64,000 bases of DNA, taken from Pelagerythrobacter aerophilus. Lineage in GTDB: Bacteria > Pseudomonadota > Alphaproteobacteria > Sphingomonadales > Sphingomonadaceae. Positions within the stretch are counted from its first letter, which is position 1. Each line of letters opens with the position of its first letter. Positions 18,397 through 27,515 of this stretch are shown one piece after another. Both the position numbers and the translations under genes were made by a program. The stretch is from NCBI RefSeq assembly GCF_003581645.1, contig NZ_QXFK01000008.1, positions 62,001 to 126,000 on the forward strand, given 5' to 3'. Below the pieces are notes generated by a model. The model was not told the origin of the DNA, did no database searches, and worked only from the letters and a program-made list of their open reading frames with translations.

Positions 18397-19854
18397 TTAC
18401 TGGATCACGTCTTCGCGCGCGTAGTCGTCGTCGAACGTGGCTGTGCTGCCGCCCAGTTCGCGCTGGGGCGGCAACGAAGCGCCCTGGATGCGCTCGATCG
18501 CCGGCAGGGGTTCAGCCCCGGGGGCAATCACACGCCAGATGATGCCCGCGGTGTCGTCGCTCACCAGCAGCGCGCCGTCGCCGGCCCATTCGACCCAGGT
18601 GGGGCGGCCACGCGTCGTGCCCTCGCCCGTCAGGAAGCCGGTCAGCACCGGGATCGGCTTGCCGAGCGGGTTGCCGCGCTCATCGAAGGCTACGTAGACG
18701 ACGTCGTACCCGGCAGGTGGCTTGCGGTTCCATGATCCGTGGCGCGCGATGAAGGCGCCCTGACCGAAACGCGGACCCACGCGCGCGCCTTCTTCACTGA
18801 AGACCAGGCCGAGCGCCGCGACGTGCGGGCCGAGCGCATATTCGGGCCGCCGGGCATATTCGATGAGAAACGCCGGCATCGGCGCCTCAACCCGGCGGTC
18901 GATATTGTTCTTCCAGTAGACCCAGGGCCAGCCGTACTGCGCGCCGATCGGCACGTTGGTGAGGTAGTCGGGCACGAGGTCCGAGCCGAGCATGTCGCGC
19001 TCGTTGACCGTGGTCCAGAGTTCGCCGCTCCACGGGCTCCAGTCGAGGCCGTTGGGATTGCGCAGGCCGGTTGCGTAGATCCGCTGCCGGTCGTCCTCGA
19101 GATCGTACTCCCAGATCGCGGCCCGGCCTTCTTCCAGCTCGATGCCCTTCTCGGCGATGTTGGAGGCCGATCCGACCGCGACGTAGATGTGGGCGCCTTC
19201 CGGATCGAGCGCGATGTTGCGCATCCAGTGGTTGCCGGCAGCCGGCAGGTCCATCAGCTTGCGCGGCTCGGCGGTGATCTGCGTCGCGCCGAGTTCGTAG
19301 GGAAAGGCAAGCAGCGCGTCGTGATTGGCGACGTAGAGCGTCTCGTCGGCCCAGGCGATGCCGGACGGCGATTCGAGATCGTCGGTCAGCACGAACCGCT
19401 GCTCGGCATCGCCGTTGCCGTCTGCATCGCGCAATAGCACGAGCGTGTCGGGTGATTCGCCCGTCGCCCCCGCACGCGACATCAGCAAGCCGGCGACCCA
19501 GTCGGTAAACCCGCCTTCGTCGTCGTCGCTCTTGGGCGCCCGGGTCAGGGTCACCAGGACATCGCCGTTGGGCAGCGTGTAGATGACGCGCGGATGGTCG
19601 AGCCCCTCGGCGAAGCGCGTGACGGTCAGCCCTTCCGCCGCTTGCGGCGCCTGGTCGGGCGCCCAGCCGACCGGCTTGGCGATCCGAACCGTCGGAATCA
19701 TCTGGGAGTCGGGCTCCGCCAGTGTCGGATCCGTACCGGTGACCTCGGCCACCGAGAGCTCGGCCTCGTCGCCCCTGACGAGCCAGGCGGCCGCGAAGAT
19801 GAGGACGAGGATCAGGAGAAGGACCCAGATCAGGATCTTGCGCTTGGTGCTCAT
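18397..19854 (-). CDS. Membrane-anchored sorbosone dehydrogenase-like (PQQ-dependent sugar dehydrogenase) beta-propeller protein
   Basis: A 485-residue protein with an N-terminal membrane anchor (ILIWVLLLILVLIFAAAWLV, residues 7-26) and a six-bladed-propeller region typical of soluble glucose/sorbosone dehydrogenases: GLDHPRVIYTLPNGDVLVT, YATGLRNPNGLDWSP, GQGAFIARHGSWNR. Such enzymes use PQQ in the periplasm, but the substrate cannot be deduced and some relatives may not be dehydrogenases. The ATG at 19854 places the anchor at the N-terminus; the frame upstream runs into the palindromic element. Confidence 0.85.
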   Translation of the reverse strand: MSTKRKILIWVLLLILVLIFAAAWLVRGDEAELSVAEVTGTDPTLAEPDSQMIPTVRIAKPVGWAPDQAPQAAEGLTVTRFAEGLDHPRVIYTLPNGDVLVTLTRAPKSDDDEGGFTDWVAGLLMSRAGATGESPDTLVLLRDADGNGDAEQRFVLTDDLESPSGIAWADETLYVANHDALLAFPYELGATQITAEPRKLMDLPAAGNHWMRNIALDPEGAHIYVAVGSASNIAEKGIELEEGRAAIWEYDLEDDRQRIYATGLRNPNGLDWSPWSGELWTTVNERDMLGSDLVPDYLTNVPIGAQYGWPWVYWKNNIDRRVEAPMPAFLIEYARRPEYALGPHVAALGLVFSEEGARVGPRFGQGAFIARHGSWNRKPPAGYDVVYVAFDERGNPLGKPIPVLTGFLTGEGTTRGRPTWVEWAGDGALLVSDDTAGIIWRVIAPGAEPLPAIERIQGASLPPQRELGGSTATFDDDYAREDVIQ

Positions 19855-19905
19855 GAGCGGAAGGATTACGCGCTGCGGGCCTTTGCGGCAATGGCGCAGC
19901 GGTCC

Positions 19906-20173
19906 AGGGTCCGTACTTAACTGGAGCAAGGATCGTGATTGCCCATGGAGGTCCGCCGACAAGGAGCGCAGCGCAGGCGCGTAGCAGCGCTACGCGCAAG
20001 CAAGCGACGCTGCTCGGCGAGCCTCCATGGGCAACCGCTGCGCGGCGGGCGGATTTTGGCGCCATGCGGCGTCGCGCGTCGGTCACGATGAATCATCATC
20101 GCTCCCTCCTTGCTCCTAGCCTGGCACCAAAATCCGCTCCGTCACGACCTTGCTCCAGTTAAGTACGGACCCT
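19906..20173. repeat. 268-bp palindromic (MITE-like) intergenic element
   Basis: Non-coding element bounded by perfect 26-bp inverted repeats (19906-19931 and 20148-20173; outer end AGGGTCCGTACTTAACTGG). Inside are two more stem-loops: a 13-bp pair at 19939-19951/20022-20034 (TTGCCCATGGAGG), itself enclosing a 9-bp hairpin at 19977-19997 (GCGCGTAGC, loop AGC), and a 15-bp pair with one mismatch at 20050-20064/20122-20136. It encodes no transposase and its ORF has no family character. No clear target-site duplication. It fills most of the 331-bp gap between the sorbosone-dehydrogenase-like gene and the methionine sulfoxide reductase gene, ending 12 bp before the latter's ATG. Confidence 0.85.
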
Positions 20174-20185
20174 AGAGGGCGTGCC

Positions 20186-20668
20186 ATGTACGATTTCGCT
20201 GCCGACCCCGCGCTCCCCAAGCCCGAGCTTTACCGTCAGCTTTGCGCGGCCGCCGATGCGCTGACTGCCGGCGAGCGTGACGGCATCGCCAACATGGCCA
20301 ACGTCGCCGCCCTGATCTGGGAGTTCGTTCCGCGCCTCAACTGGTCGGGCTTCTACCGGATGGTGGAGGACGAGCTCGTCCTCGGGCCGTTCGCCGGTCG
20401 GCCGGCCTGTATCCGCATTCCGCTGGGCCAGGGCGTGTGCGGCGCAGCGGCGCGAACGGGCGAGACGCAGCTCGTGGAGGACGTGCACGCCTTCCCCGGC
20501 CATATTGCCTGCGACGCAGCCAGCCGCTCCGAACTGGTCGTGCCCGTATTTCGCGACGGGGCAGTAATCGCGGTGATCGATCTCGACAGTCCCGAGCCGG
20601 CGCGCTTCGACCGGGAGGACGCGGACGGTCTGGAAGCGCTCGCGGCGATCCTCTCCGACCGGATCTGA
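20186..20668 (+). CDS. Free methionine-(R)-sulfoxide reductase (GAF domain)
   Basis: The 160-residue GAF-domain protein has the three fRMsr cysteines at residues 75, 85 and 109 (ACIRIPLGQGVCG, GHIACD), with the same 10 and 24 residue spacings as the E. coli enzyme. It reduces free L-methionine-(R)-sulfoxide, with recycling by thioredoxin. The ATG at 20186 is preceded by AGAGGG, which lies immediately outside the palindromic element, so its promoter must lie in or beyond that element. Confidence 0.93.
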   Translation: MYDFAADPALPKPELYRQLCAAADALTAGERDGIANMANVAALIWEFVPRLNWSGFYRMVEDELVLGPFAGRPACIRIPLGQGVCGAAARTGETQLVEDVHAFPGHIACDAASRSELVVPVFRDGAVIAVIDLDSPEPARFDREDADGLEALAAILSDRI

Positions 20669-20696
20669 CCCCCCGGCGCCCCGTTTCGGGACATCG

Positions 20697-20722
20697 CCCG
20701 CAGGCACGTGTGCCTCTGCGGG
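20697..20722 (+). terminator. Possible weak terminator after the fRMsr gene
   Basis: CCCGCAGGCA (20697-20706) pairs with TGCCTCTGCGGG (20711-20722) with a 2-nt bulge and CGTG loop. A T-run follows only after about 13 nt, so function as an intrinsic terminator is uncertain. Confidence 0.3.
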
Positions 20723-20784
20723 TTGCAATGGTAGATTTTTCGTTAACGCCGGGAATCGACTCGGCCTAACGAAGGGGATCGACC

Positions 20785-21669
20785 ATGACCGCCCGTCACC
20801 TGACCCTGCTCGGCGCCGCAGTGGGCGCGATCGGCGCCGCATCTCCGGCGATGGCGCAGCCCGAGATGCCGTACGAGTACGCCTATCCGCTGCCGCCTGG
20901 CGAAGTCGTTTACGAGCAGGCGCCCGTGGTTCAGCCGCTTCCGGCGCCGGCACAACCGTCTCCGCCGCCGCAGGAAGTCTATCACGAGCCGGAATACTCC
21001 GACGATCCTGCGTATGACGACTACGCCGACCGCTACGAATACGAGCGCAGTGGGCCGGTCTACCACGAAGTCCCGCCGCCGCCGGCTGCCTATTATCCTG
21101 CGCCGCCCGCGCCCCCGCCGCATTTCGACGCCGAGGCGTGGCTGGCGGACTGCCGGGCGCGCTATCGCGCCGGCGAAGGCCGCGAGGAAGGCGGTGTCGC
21201 CGGGGGACTGCTCGGCGCGGCCGCGGGCGGGCTGATCGGCAATCGCGTTGCCGACGGCGAGCGGCTTGCGGGCACCCTGATCGGCGCGGGAGTCGGCGGC
21301 TTGGCCGGCCTTGCCATCGGCACCGCGATCGGCGCCGCCGTCGATCGGGACCGGGCGGAGGATTACTGCGAGGCTATGCTCGAGCGCTATCCGCACGGCT
21401 ATGCGCACGCACCGGCGCCGGCCTATCCGCCCCCTGCTCCTTACGGGTACGGCTACCCCGGCTATTACGGCCACGGCTGCGCTTGCGCCCCGGCGGTAAC
21501 CTACATGCCCGTCCTGATGGCCGTGCCGCAGCGCGCGGTCGTGCGCGAATATGTGACGGAGGAATGGGTCGAGGCCGAGCCGCGCGCCGAACGGCCCGTC
21601 TCGACCAAACGGCGCGTGATCCGCACGCCCGCGCCGGACAAGCGGATCAAGTACAGCAAGACCAGATGA
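20785..21669 (+). CDS. Secreted glycine-zipper 2TM-type protein
   Basis: The 294-residue protein has a Sec signal peptide ending AMAQ (about residues 1-25), then a Pro/Tyr-rich region (PLPPGEVVYEQ, PPPPAAYYPAPPAPPP) and a glycine-zipper segment around residues 137-185 (GGVAGGLLGAAAGGLIGNR, GAGVGGLAGLAIGTAIG), followed by another Tyr/Pro-rich stretch and a basic tail. The glycine zipper is found in outer-membrane or envelope proteins such as SlyB. Exact function unknown. Confidence 0.85.
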   Translation: MTARHLTLLGAAVGAIGAASPAMAQPEMPYEYAYPLPPGEVVYEQAPVVQPLPAPAQPSPPPQEVYHEPEYSDDPAYDDYADRYEYERSGPVYHEVPPPPAAYYPAPPAPPPHFDAEAWLADCRARYRAGEGREEGGVAGGLLGAAAGGLIGNRVADGERLAGTLIGAGVGGLAGLAIGTAIGAAVDRDRAEDYCEAMLERYPHGYAHAPAPAYPPPAPYGYGYPGYYGHGCACAPAVTYMPVLMAVPQRAVVREYVTEEWVEAEPRAERPVSTKRRVIRTPAPDKRIKYSKTR

Positions 21670-21677
21670 CTTGGGGC

Positions 21678-21699
21678 GAAGCCGCATTCTTGCGGCTTC
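21678..21699. terminator. Hairpin between convergent genes
   Basis: A perfect 9-bp stem, GAAGCCGCA (21678-21686) with TGCGGCTTC (21691-21699), loop TTCT. It lies 8 bp after the glycine-zipper gene stop, facing the end of parB. No T-run follows, so it may be a 3'-end stabiliser rather than a terminator. Confidence 0.35.
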
Positions 21700-21708
21700 G
21701 TAGGGGGA

Positions 21709-21743
21709 GGCGGCGGCCGCGGAGCCACCCGGTCGCCGCCTTT
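21709..21743 (+). terminator. Candidate terminator before the parB 3' end
   Basis: GGCGGCG (21709-21715) can pair with CGCCGCC (21734-21740), followed by TTT and a further T-rich stretch. It would stop plus-strand transcripts before they enter parB antisense. Confidence 0.4.
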
Positions 21744-21772
21744 ACTTGACATATCAGTTACTTAGATAGAAA

Positions 21773-22750
21773 CTAGATATCGCCGCCGGTCAGGCGCTGG
21801 CAGATCAGATCGAGCTGATCGAGCGTCCGGTAGCGGATCGTCACAGCCCCCGACCGCGGATCGGCGTCGGTCTTGATCCGCACGCCCAGTCCGAGAAACT
21901 CCTCCAGGTGGGTCTGAACCGCGGCAATGTCGGCATCTTTCGCCGGATCGCGCGAATTGCGGACCTTGCGGCGCGGTTCGCCCTCGGCGGGCTGCGCGGC
22001 AAGCTTCTCGATCTGGCGAACGGAGAGCTTCTGGGAGACCGCACGTTGCGCCAACTCGACCGCGGCGTCGTTTCCGATTAGCGCCCGGGCGTGCCCCATC
22101 GACAGCGCGCCCTCCTCGACCAGATCGAGCACGTCTTCGGGCAGATTGAGCAGACGCTGGAGATTCGCGACGTGACTGCGCGACTTGTCGACCAGTTGCG
22201 CGATCTCGCCCTGCGTCATGCCCTGCCGGTCGGCCAGCGCCTGATAGGCGCGCGCTTCCTCAACCGGATTGAGATCCTCGCGCTGGATGTTCTCGATCAG
22301 CGCGAGCGCCATGACCTCGGTTTCGTCGAGCTCGCGCACGATCGCGGGAATCTCGTGCAGCCGCGCCTTCTGCGCTGCACGCCAGCGCCGCTCCCCCGCC
22401 ACGAGCTGATAGCGCCCGCGGGCGAGCGGCCGGACGATCACCGGCTGGATCACGCCGCGCTGGGCGATCGACGCAGCAAGTTCCTCGAGCGCCGCCTCGT
22501 CGAAACGGCGGCGCGGCTGACCGGGCAGCGGCTCAATCGCCGACGTTGCAATGGAGGCAAGGCCCGAACGCGGTGAAGCACTTGATTTACCGGCATTTTC
22601 CACCGACCCGCCGGCCTCGCTGCGAGCGAGCGGCTCTTCGCGCTGAGTTTCGCCCAGGAGTGCACCCAGCCCTCTCCCGAGCTTCCGCTTGCGGTCGGTC
22701 GCGTTGCGAACGGGCGCCGAGGCGGCGGTCGGTTCGGGGGAGTTGCTCAT
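21773..22750 (-). CDS. parB: Chromosome partitioning protein ParB
   Basis: A 325-residue CTP-dependent DNA clamp that loads at parS and spreads to form the partition complex. The N-terminus GRGLGALLGE matches chromosomal ParB; the ParB/Srx domain shows QPRRRFDEAALEELAASI and the GERRWRAAQKA arginine patch; the helix-turn-helix has GMTQGEIAQLVDKSRSHVAN. The C-terminal dimer domain follows a Lys/Arg-rich linker. Its start overlaps the parA stop by 4 bp. Three parS sites lie 0.8 to 3.3 kb away. Confidence 0.97.
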   Translation of the reverse strand: MSNSPEPTAASAPVRNATDRKRKLGRGLGALLGETQREEPLARSEAGGSVENAGKSSASPRSGLASIATSAIEPLPGQPRRRFDEAALEELAASIAQRGVIQPVIVRPLARGRYQLVAGERRWRAAQKARLHEIPAIVRELDETEVMALALIENIQREDLNPVEEARAYQALADRQGMTQGEIAQLVDKSRSHVANLQRLLNLPEDVLDLVEEGALSMGHARALIGNDAAVELAQRAVSQKLSVRQIEKLAAQPAEGEPRRKVRNSRDPAKDADIAAVQTHLEEFLGLGVRIKTDADPRSGAVTIRYRTLDQLDLICQRLTGGDI

Positions 22751-23523
22751 GCGGCTTTCCTCTTCTCGGGAATGCGTCCGATCAGTTCACGTGCGAGCGC
22801 GATATAGGCGCGGCTGCCGGCGCAGGCGTGGTCGTAGACGAGCGCGGGGAGCCCGTGGCTCGGTGCTTCGGACAGGCGCACGTTGCGCGGGATGACCGCC
22901 TCGAACACGAGCTTGCCCAGGCAATCGCGCACATCGTCCGCAACCTGGTCCGTCAGCCGATTGCGGCGATCGAACATGGTCAGGACGATCCCGATGATGC
23001 CGAGATCGGGATTAAAGCGCTGCTGCACCCGCTCGACGGTCTGCAGGAGCTGGCTCAGGCCCTCAAGCGCGAAGAACTCGCACTGAAGCGGAACCAGCAG
23101 GGTGTCGGCCGCACCCAGCGCGTTGAGCGTGAGCAACCCGAGCGACGGGGGGCAATCGATAAAGCAGATGTCGTGCGCGTGATGGTCGGCAAGCGCCCGC
23201 CGCAGCCGTGCGGTGCGATCCTCGACCGACACGAGCTCCACCTCCGCTCCGCTCAAATCGACCGTGGCAGGGACGATATCGAGACCCGGGATAGCCGTCG
23301 GATGGACACATTCGGCGAGCGGAGCTTCGTCGACCAGAATGTCGTAGCTAGAACTCTCGCGGTCGGCGCTGGCGATTCCCAGTCCGGTCGAGGCATTGCC
23401 CTGCGGATCGAGATCGACCAGCAGCGTCTTCCAGCCGATCGCCGCCATCGCCGTCGCGATGTTGATGGCGGTCGTCGTCTTGCCGACCCCGCCCTTCTGG
23501 TTCGCGATGGCGATGGTGATCAT
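22747..23523 (-). CDS. parA: Chromosome partitioning ATPase ParA
   Basis: The 258-residue ATPase has the deviant Walker A motif KGGVGKTTTAIN at residues 10-21, switch region DLDPQGNAST and Walker B-like ICFIDCPPSL. ParA drives movement of ParB-parS complexes along the nucleoid. It overlaps rsmG upstream and parB downstream by 4 bp each, forming a coupled rsmG-parA-parB unit. Confidence 0.97.
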   Translation of the reverse strand: MITIAIANQKGGVGKTTTAINIATAMAAIGWKTLLVDLDPQGNASTGLGIASADRESSSYDILVDEAPLAECVHPTAIPGLDIVPATVDLSGAEVELVSVEDRTARLRRALADHHAHDICFIDCPPSLGLLTLNALGAADTLLVPLQCEFFALEGLSQLLQTVERVQQRFNPDLGIIGIVLTMFDRRNRLTDQVADDVRDCLGKLVFEAVIPRNVRLSEAPSHGLPALVYDHACAGSRAYIALARELIGRIPEKRKAA

Positions 23524-24146
23524 GCTTTTCTCCCGGCCAGCTTACCGACGATAATGCCCGATGCGGGGTCCGTCCGCGATTGTTCCACGTGAAACAGCGC
23601 GCGCTGCCGTTTGGGCAGCTCCTGCAATTCTTGCGCCGCCGAACGCCCCTTGGGCAACAGCCACAGGGTTTCGCTTGTGGAAAATCGTGCGGATAGCGCG
23701 AGGATACGTTCGAGCGATGCGAAGGCGCGCGCCGAGATCACGCCCACGGGAACACTGTCGACATTTTCGAGTCGCACCCCTTCGATCCGGCAGTGTTCGA
23801 GTGCAAGCTCGTCCCGCATACGCTCCAGCCATTCGATTCGCTTCCGGCGCGATTCGACGAGAACCACGGGCCATTCGGGCCGCATCGCGGCAATGACCAG
23901 GCCCGGGAGCCCTGCCCCCGAGCCGAGGTCTAGCCAAGGTCCTGTTTCACGTGGAACATATTCGAGGAGCTGCGCCGAATCCGCGATGTGGCGTTGCCAT
24001 ATCGATGGCAGCGTCGCGCGCGCGACGAGATTCTGCCGCTCGTTCTCTTCGGCGAGTGCGCCGATCAGCCGGTTGAGCCGGTCCATGGCGACCGAATCGC
24101 ACAGGCCGGCGACGTATGCGCGGGCCTGATCCTCGCTTGCGATCAT
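23520..24146 (-). CDS. rsmG: 16S rRNA (guanine-N7)-methyltransferase RsmG (GidB)
   Basis: RsmG methylates G527 of 16S rRNA using S-adenosylmethionine. The 208-residue protein contains the SAM-binding motif [16 protein letters not shown] and downstream [11 protein letters not shown]. Two parS sites lie inside this coding sequence and are read in two different frames (encoding YVPRET and LFHVEQ), showing that the DNA site is conserved as such. It overlaps mnmG and parA by 4 bp. Confidence 0.96.
   Translation of the reverse strand: MIASEDQARAYVAGLCDSVAMDRLNRLIGALAEENERQNLVARATLPSIWQRHIADSAQLLEYVPRETGPWLDLGSGAGLPGLVIAAMRPEWPVVLVESRRKRIEWLERMRDELALEHCRIEGVRLENVDSVPVGVISARAFASLERILALSARFSTSETLWLLPKGRSAAQELQELPKRQRALFHVEQSRTDPASGIIVGKLAGRKA
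23581..23596. other. parS partition site 1 (inside rsmG)
   Basis: TGTTCCACGTGAAACA matches the near-universal bacterial parS consensus TGTTNCACGTGAAACA at all defined positions. ParB should nucleate here. It codes for LFHVEQ near the RsmG C-terminus. Confidence 0.93.
23943..23958. other. parS partition site 2 (inside rsmG)
   Basis: TGTTTCACGTGGAACA is the reverse complement of site 1, so it matches parS perfectly in the opposite orientation. It codes for YVPRET in RsmG. Confidence 0.93.
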
Positions 24147-26005
24147 GCCGCTTCTGGCCGCATATCGCGCCGGCGCGCATGGACGAGCACCGCCGAGAGC
24201 GCCGCGGGTGTGATCCCCGGAACTCGCCCCGCTGCCGAAAGCGTCTCGGGCTGCGCCGTGGTCAGCCGCTCCACCATCTCGTTGGAGAGGCCCGGCACTT
24301 CCCCATAGGGGAAGCCACTCCCCAGCCTTACTGTCTCGCTAGCACGCAAATCCCGCAGCTCGGCCTCCTGCCGCTCAAGATAGGGCGCGTAGATCGCGTC
24401 TTCCGCCAGCTCCACCGCGATCTCCTCAGCCGGGTCGAAACCCTCGTCGAGCCACGGTGCGAGACCCGCGAGATCGACGCCGTTGTACCGTAGCCATTCG
24501 TCTAGCCGGTGAACGCCGGAGTCGCGCCGGATCGGCAGTCCCGCCTGCTCCAGCTCTGAGGCAGGCACTCCCCTCGCGAGCTGCGCGTCCCACTCGGCGC
24601 GCCGCTGCTCGCGCGATTCGAACCAACGGCGGCGCGCGTCGCCGGCGCAACCGGCCGCGATCGCCAACGGCGTCAGGCGCGTCGAAGCATTGTTGGCGCG
24701 CAGCCGCAGGCGATACTCGGCCCGCGCGGTCAACATGCGATAGGGTTCGCTGACCCCCTGCAGAGTCAGGTCATCGACCATGACCGCGATGTACGAGTTG
24801 GCGCGGTCGAGCGGCGCCGGCTCCCGGCCCAGCACCGCGGCCGCCGCATGCATTCCGGCGACGAGCCCCTGCGCCGCGGCTTCCTCGTAGCCGGTCGTGC
24901 CGTTGATCTGTCCCGCGCAATAGAGCCCGCCGATCGCGCGCAGCTCCAGCGCCGGCGTGAGCGTGCGCGGATCGATGTGATCGTATTCGACGGCATAGCC
25001 GGGGACGACCATGTCGACGGCCTCGAGCCCTTCCATACTTCTGAGCATGGCGAGCTGGACGTCGACCGGAAGCGAAGTGCTGACGCCGTTGGGATAGACG
25101 AGGTGGGTGTCGAGCCCTTCGGGTTCGAGGAACACCTGATGTCCCTCGCGGTCGCCGAAGCGGTGGATCTTGTCCTCGATCGAGGGGCAATAGCGCGGCC
25201 CCTGTGCATCGATCGCGCCGGTGAACAGCGGCGACCGATCCAGCCCCGCACGAATGATGTTGTGGCTGCGCGCGTTGGTGCGGGTGATGGCGCAGAAGAC
25301 CTGCGGATTCGCGCGCCGCGGCGTGACGGCGGACATCGTCCAGGTCCCGTCGTCCGACGGTTGCTCGGCCAGCCGCGCCCAGTCGATCGTCCGCCCGTCC
25401 AGCCGTGGCGGCGTGCCAGTCTTGAGCCGCGCCATCGGCAGCTTCGCCTCGCGGAGCTGCGCCGCGAGGACATGCGCGGCGTTCTCGCCGATCCGTCCGC
25501 CTTCGAACCGCTCCTCGCCGCGGAACAGGCGGCCGCCGAGGAACGTGCCGGTGCAGAGGATTATCGCCTGCGCTTCGATATGCGAACCGTCGGCGAGCGT
25601 GAGGCCCTTTGTCCGGCCGCCGTCCAGAATCAGGGCCGCCGCCTCCCCCGGGATCAGGTCGAGATTCGCCTGCTCACCCAACGCATGCTGGACGGCGGTC
25701 TTGAACAGCTTGCGGTCGGCCTGGATGCGCGGGCCCCAGACGGCGCTGCCTTTCGACATGTTGAGCATGCGATAGTGGATCGCCGCTGCGTCGGCTGCGC
25801 GGCCGATCACGCCGTCGAAAGCGTCGACCTCGCGGACAAGGTGCCCCTTCCCCAGCCCGCCGATTGCGGGATTGCAGCTCATCGCCCCGACCGTTTCGGG
25901 ATCGAACGTCACCAGTCCGACGCGCGCGCCCATACGCGCAGCGACGGCCGCCGCTTCGACGCCGGCGTGCCCGCCGCCAATGACAAGGATATCGTAGGAG
26001 CGCAT
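24143..26005 (-). CDS. mnmG: tRNA uridine-5-carboxymethylaminomethyl modification enzyme MnmG (GidA)
   Basis: MnmG is the FAD/NADH-dependent partner of MnmE in making (c)mnm5U34 in tRNA anticodons. The 620-residue protein starts with the dinucleotide fold [12 protein letters not shown] (residues 7-18) and shows the family signatures [12 protein letters not shown] and [17 protein letters not shown]. mnmE is upstream on the same strand, separated by 94 bp that hold a parS site; the rsmG start overlaps the mnmG stop. Confidence 0.97.
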   Translation of the reverse strand: MRSYDILVIGGGHAGVEAAAVAARMGARVGLVTFDPETVGAMSCNPAIGGLGKGHLVREVDAFDGVIGRAADAAAIHYRMLNMSKGSAVWGPRIQADRKLFKTAVQHALGEQANLDLIPGEAAALILDGGRTKGLTLADGSHIEAQAIILCTGTFLGGRLFRGEERFEGGRIGENAAHVLAAQLREAKLPMARLKTGTPPRLDGRTIDWARLAEQPSDDGTWTMSAVTPRRANPQVFCAITRTNARSHNIIRAGLDRSPLFTGAIDAQGPRYCPSIEDKIHRFGDREGHQVFLEPEGLDTHLVYPNGVSTSLPVDVQLAMLRSMEGLEAVDMVVPGYAVEYDHIDPRTLTPALELRAIGGLYCAGQINGTTGYEEAAAQGLVAGMHAAAAVLGREPAPLDRANSYIAVMVDDLTLQGVSEPYRMLTARAEYRLRLRANNASTRLTPLAIAAGCAGDARRRWFESREQRRAEWDAQLARGVPASELEQAGLPIRRDSGVHRLDEWLRYNGVDLAGLAPWLDEGFDPAEEIAVELAEDAIYAPYLERQEAELRDLRASETVRLGSGFPYGEVPGLSNEMVERLTTAQPETLSAAGRVPGITPAALSAVLVHARRRDMRPEAA

Positions 26006-26083
26006 GGCCCGCGCGATAGGCGATCTCGCTCAGACGGTCAAAGCGCTCGCGCTGGATAGATGCCAGGTCTGGCGGGAATGCGA

Positions 26084-26099
26084 TGTTCCACGTGAAACA
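26084..26099. other. parS partition site 3 (mnmG-mnmE gap)
   Basis: TGTTCCACGTGAAACA, identical to site 1, lies directly after the mnmE stop codon and about 80 bp before the mnmG start. Confidence 0.93.
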
Positions 26100-27419
26100 T
26101 CACTTGCCGATGCAGAAGCGCCCGAACAGCGCGTCCAGCATGTGCTCGGTCGACGCGCGTCCGGTCAGGCGATCGAAGGCACTGCGGGCGAGACGCAGAT
26201 GCTCTGCCGCGATCAAGGGGTCGCCGGCCGCGCCGATCTCGGCGAGCGCACCCCGGGCCTCCTCGAGCAAGGCGGACTGCCGCTCGGTCAGCGCGACTTC
26301 TCCCGGCGCCGGCATCGCGTCCCGCGCACGGGCCATCAGCCGCTCGCGCAACCGATCCAGGTTGAACCCGGTCCTCGCCGAAAGCGCGAGCGCACCCTCG
26401 CCCTTGGCCCGGCGAGTCTGGTCGTCCGCCTTGGCATCGATCTCCCAGGCGCCCGTCGGCCCCTGCCCTTCCTCGCCGAGCCAGAGTACGAGATCGGCGC
26501 GCCCGAGCTGCTCCTGCGCCCGGGCAATGCCGATCTTCTCGATATCGTCCCCGCTCTCGTCCTCGCGCAGCCCGGCCGTGTCGACGAAAGTGAAGGGAAT
26601 TCCGGCGACTGCGACCGACCGTTCGAGAACGTCGCGCGTCGTTCCGGCGATCGGCGAGGTTATGGCCGCTTCGTTCTCCAGCAAAGCATTGAAAAGTGTC
26701 GATTTTCCGGCATTGGGCGGGCCGGCGAGGACGACCCGGTACCCCTCGCGCAAGACGGTCGCACGCGGGCGAGCGAGCCACTGGTCGAGTTCCTCGGCGA
26801 GCCGCGACCCATCGTCCGTGAACGACGACGGCAAGTCCGCCGCGTCCTCTTCGTCCGAAAAGTCGAGCACCGCCTCCACTTGCGCGGAAAGCGCGAGCAC
26901 CCGGTCGCGCCACTCACCGACCTGCTGCGACAGCGCCCCGCCGGCCAATGCCATCGCCGAGCGCCGCTGCAATTCGGTCTCCGCCTCAAGCAGGCCGGCC
27001 AGCCCTTCGGCTTCGGCAAGGTCGATCCGGCCATTGGCGAAGGCGCGGCGGGTGAACTCGCCGGGCGTCGCGGCGCGCAAGCCCGGCAGCTCCGCCAACG
27101 CGCGCTCGACCGCGCTCACCACCGCCCGTCCGCCGTGCAGGTGAAGCTCAGCGACGTCCTCGCCCGTCGCGGTCCCCGGCCCCGGCAGCCACAGCACCAG
27201 CGCCCGGTCGAGCACTTCGCCCCGGCCGTCGCGCAAGGTCCGCGCCGCCGCTCGCCGCGCCGGGGGAAGCGCGCCAGCCAGCGCCTGCAAGGCCTCGCCC
27301 GCGCGCGGACCGCTGACACGCTCGACCGCGATGCCGGCGGGCACTGCACCGCTCGACAGCGCGAAGATCGTCTCGGCCAGCGCCTTGCCGCTATCGTGAG
27401 GAGTCGACGTTGGTTTCAT
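26100..27419 (-). CDS. mnmE: tRNA modification GTPase MnmE (TrmE)
   Basis: The 439-residue GTPase acts with MnmG on tRNA U34. It has an N-terminal formyl-THF-binding-type domain (TIFALSSGAVPAGIAVERVSG region), a central G domain with GPPNAGKST (G1) and DTAGLRE (G3), and ends with CIGK, the invariant C-terminal motif carrying the catalytic cysteine. The ATG at 27419 fits homologues better than an upstream in-frame start at 27443. Confidence 0.96.
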   Translation of the reverse strand: MKPTSTPHDSGKALAETIFALSSGAVPAGIAVERVSGPRAGEALQALAGALPPARRAAARTLRDGRGEVLDRALVLWLPGPGTATGEDVAELHLHGGRAVVSAVERALAELPGLRAATPGEFTRRAFANGRIDLAEAEGLAGLLEAETELQRRSAMALAGGALSQQVGEWRDRVLALSAQVEAVLDFSDEEDAADLPSSFTDDGSRLAEELDQWLARPRATVLREGYRVVLAGPPNAGKSTLFNALLENEAAITSPIAGTTRDVLERSVAVAGIPFTFVDTAGLREDESGDDIEKIGIARAQEQLGRADLVLWLGEEGQGPTGAWEIDAKADDQTRRAKGEGALALSARTGFNLDRLRERLMARARDAMPAPGEVALTERQSALLEEARGALAEIGAAGDPLIAAEHLRLARSAFDRLTGRASTEHMLDALFGRFCIGK

Positions 27420-27454
27420 GGCTGGTTGGTCGCCCGCGGCCACGCTCTCCCTCT

Positions 27455-27482
27455 CGTCATCCCACCAAAAGCTGGGATGACG
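27455..27482. repeat. Small extragenic palindrome
   Basis: CGTCATCCCA (27455-27464) and TGGGATGACG (27473-27482) form a perfect 10-bp stem with an 8-nt loop in the gap between DUF6489 and mnmE. It resembles the CATCCCA...TGGGATG type palindromes dispersed in many proteobacterial genomes; it could also act as a weak transcript end, as there is a T-rich stretch beyond it on the plus strand. Confidence 0.6.
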
Positions 27483-27515
27483 GATTTGTTTGCGGTGTAT
27501 CGAAGCGATGAGCTC

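Noticed and set aside
19935-20162. 75-codon open frame inside the palindromic element
   Set aside because: Its sequence follows the inverted repeats, with no start signal or family similarity; a by-product of the repeat.
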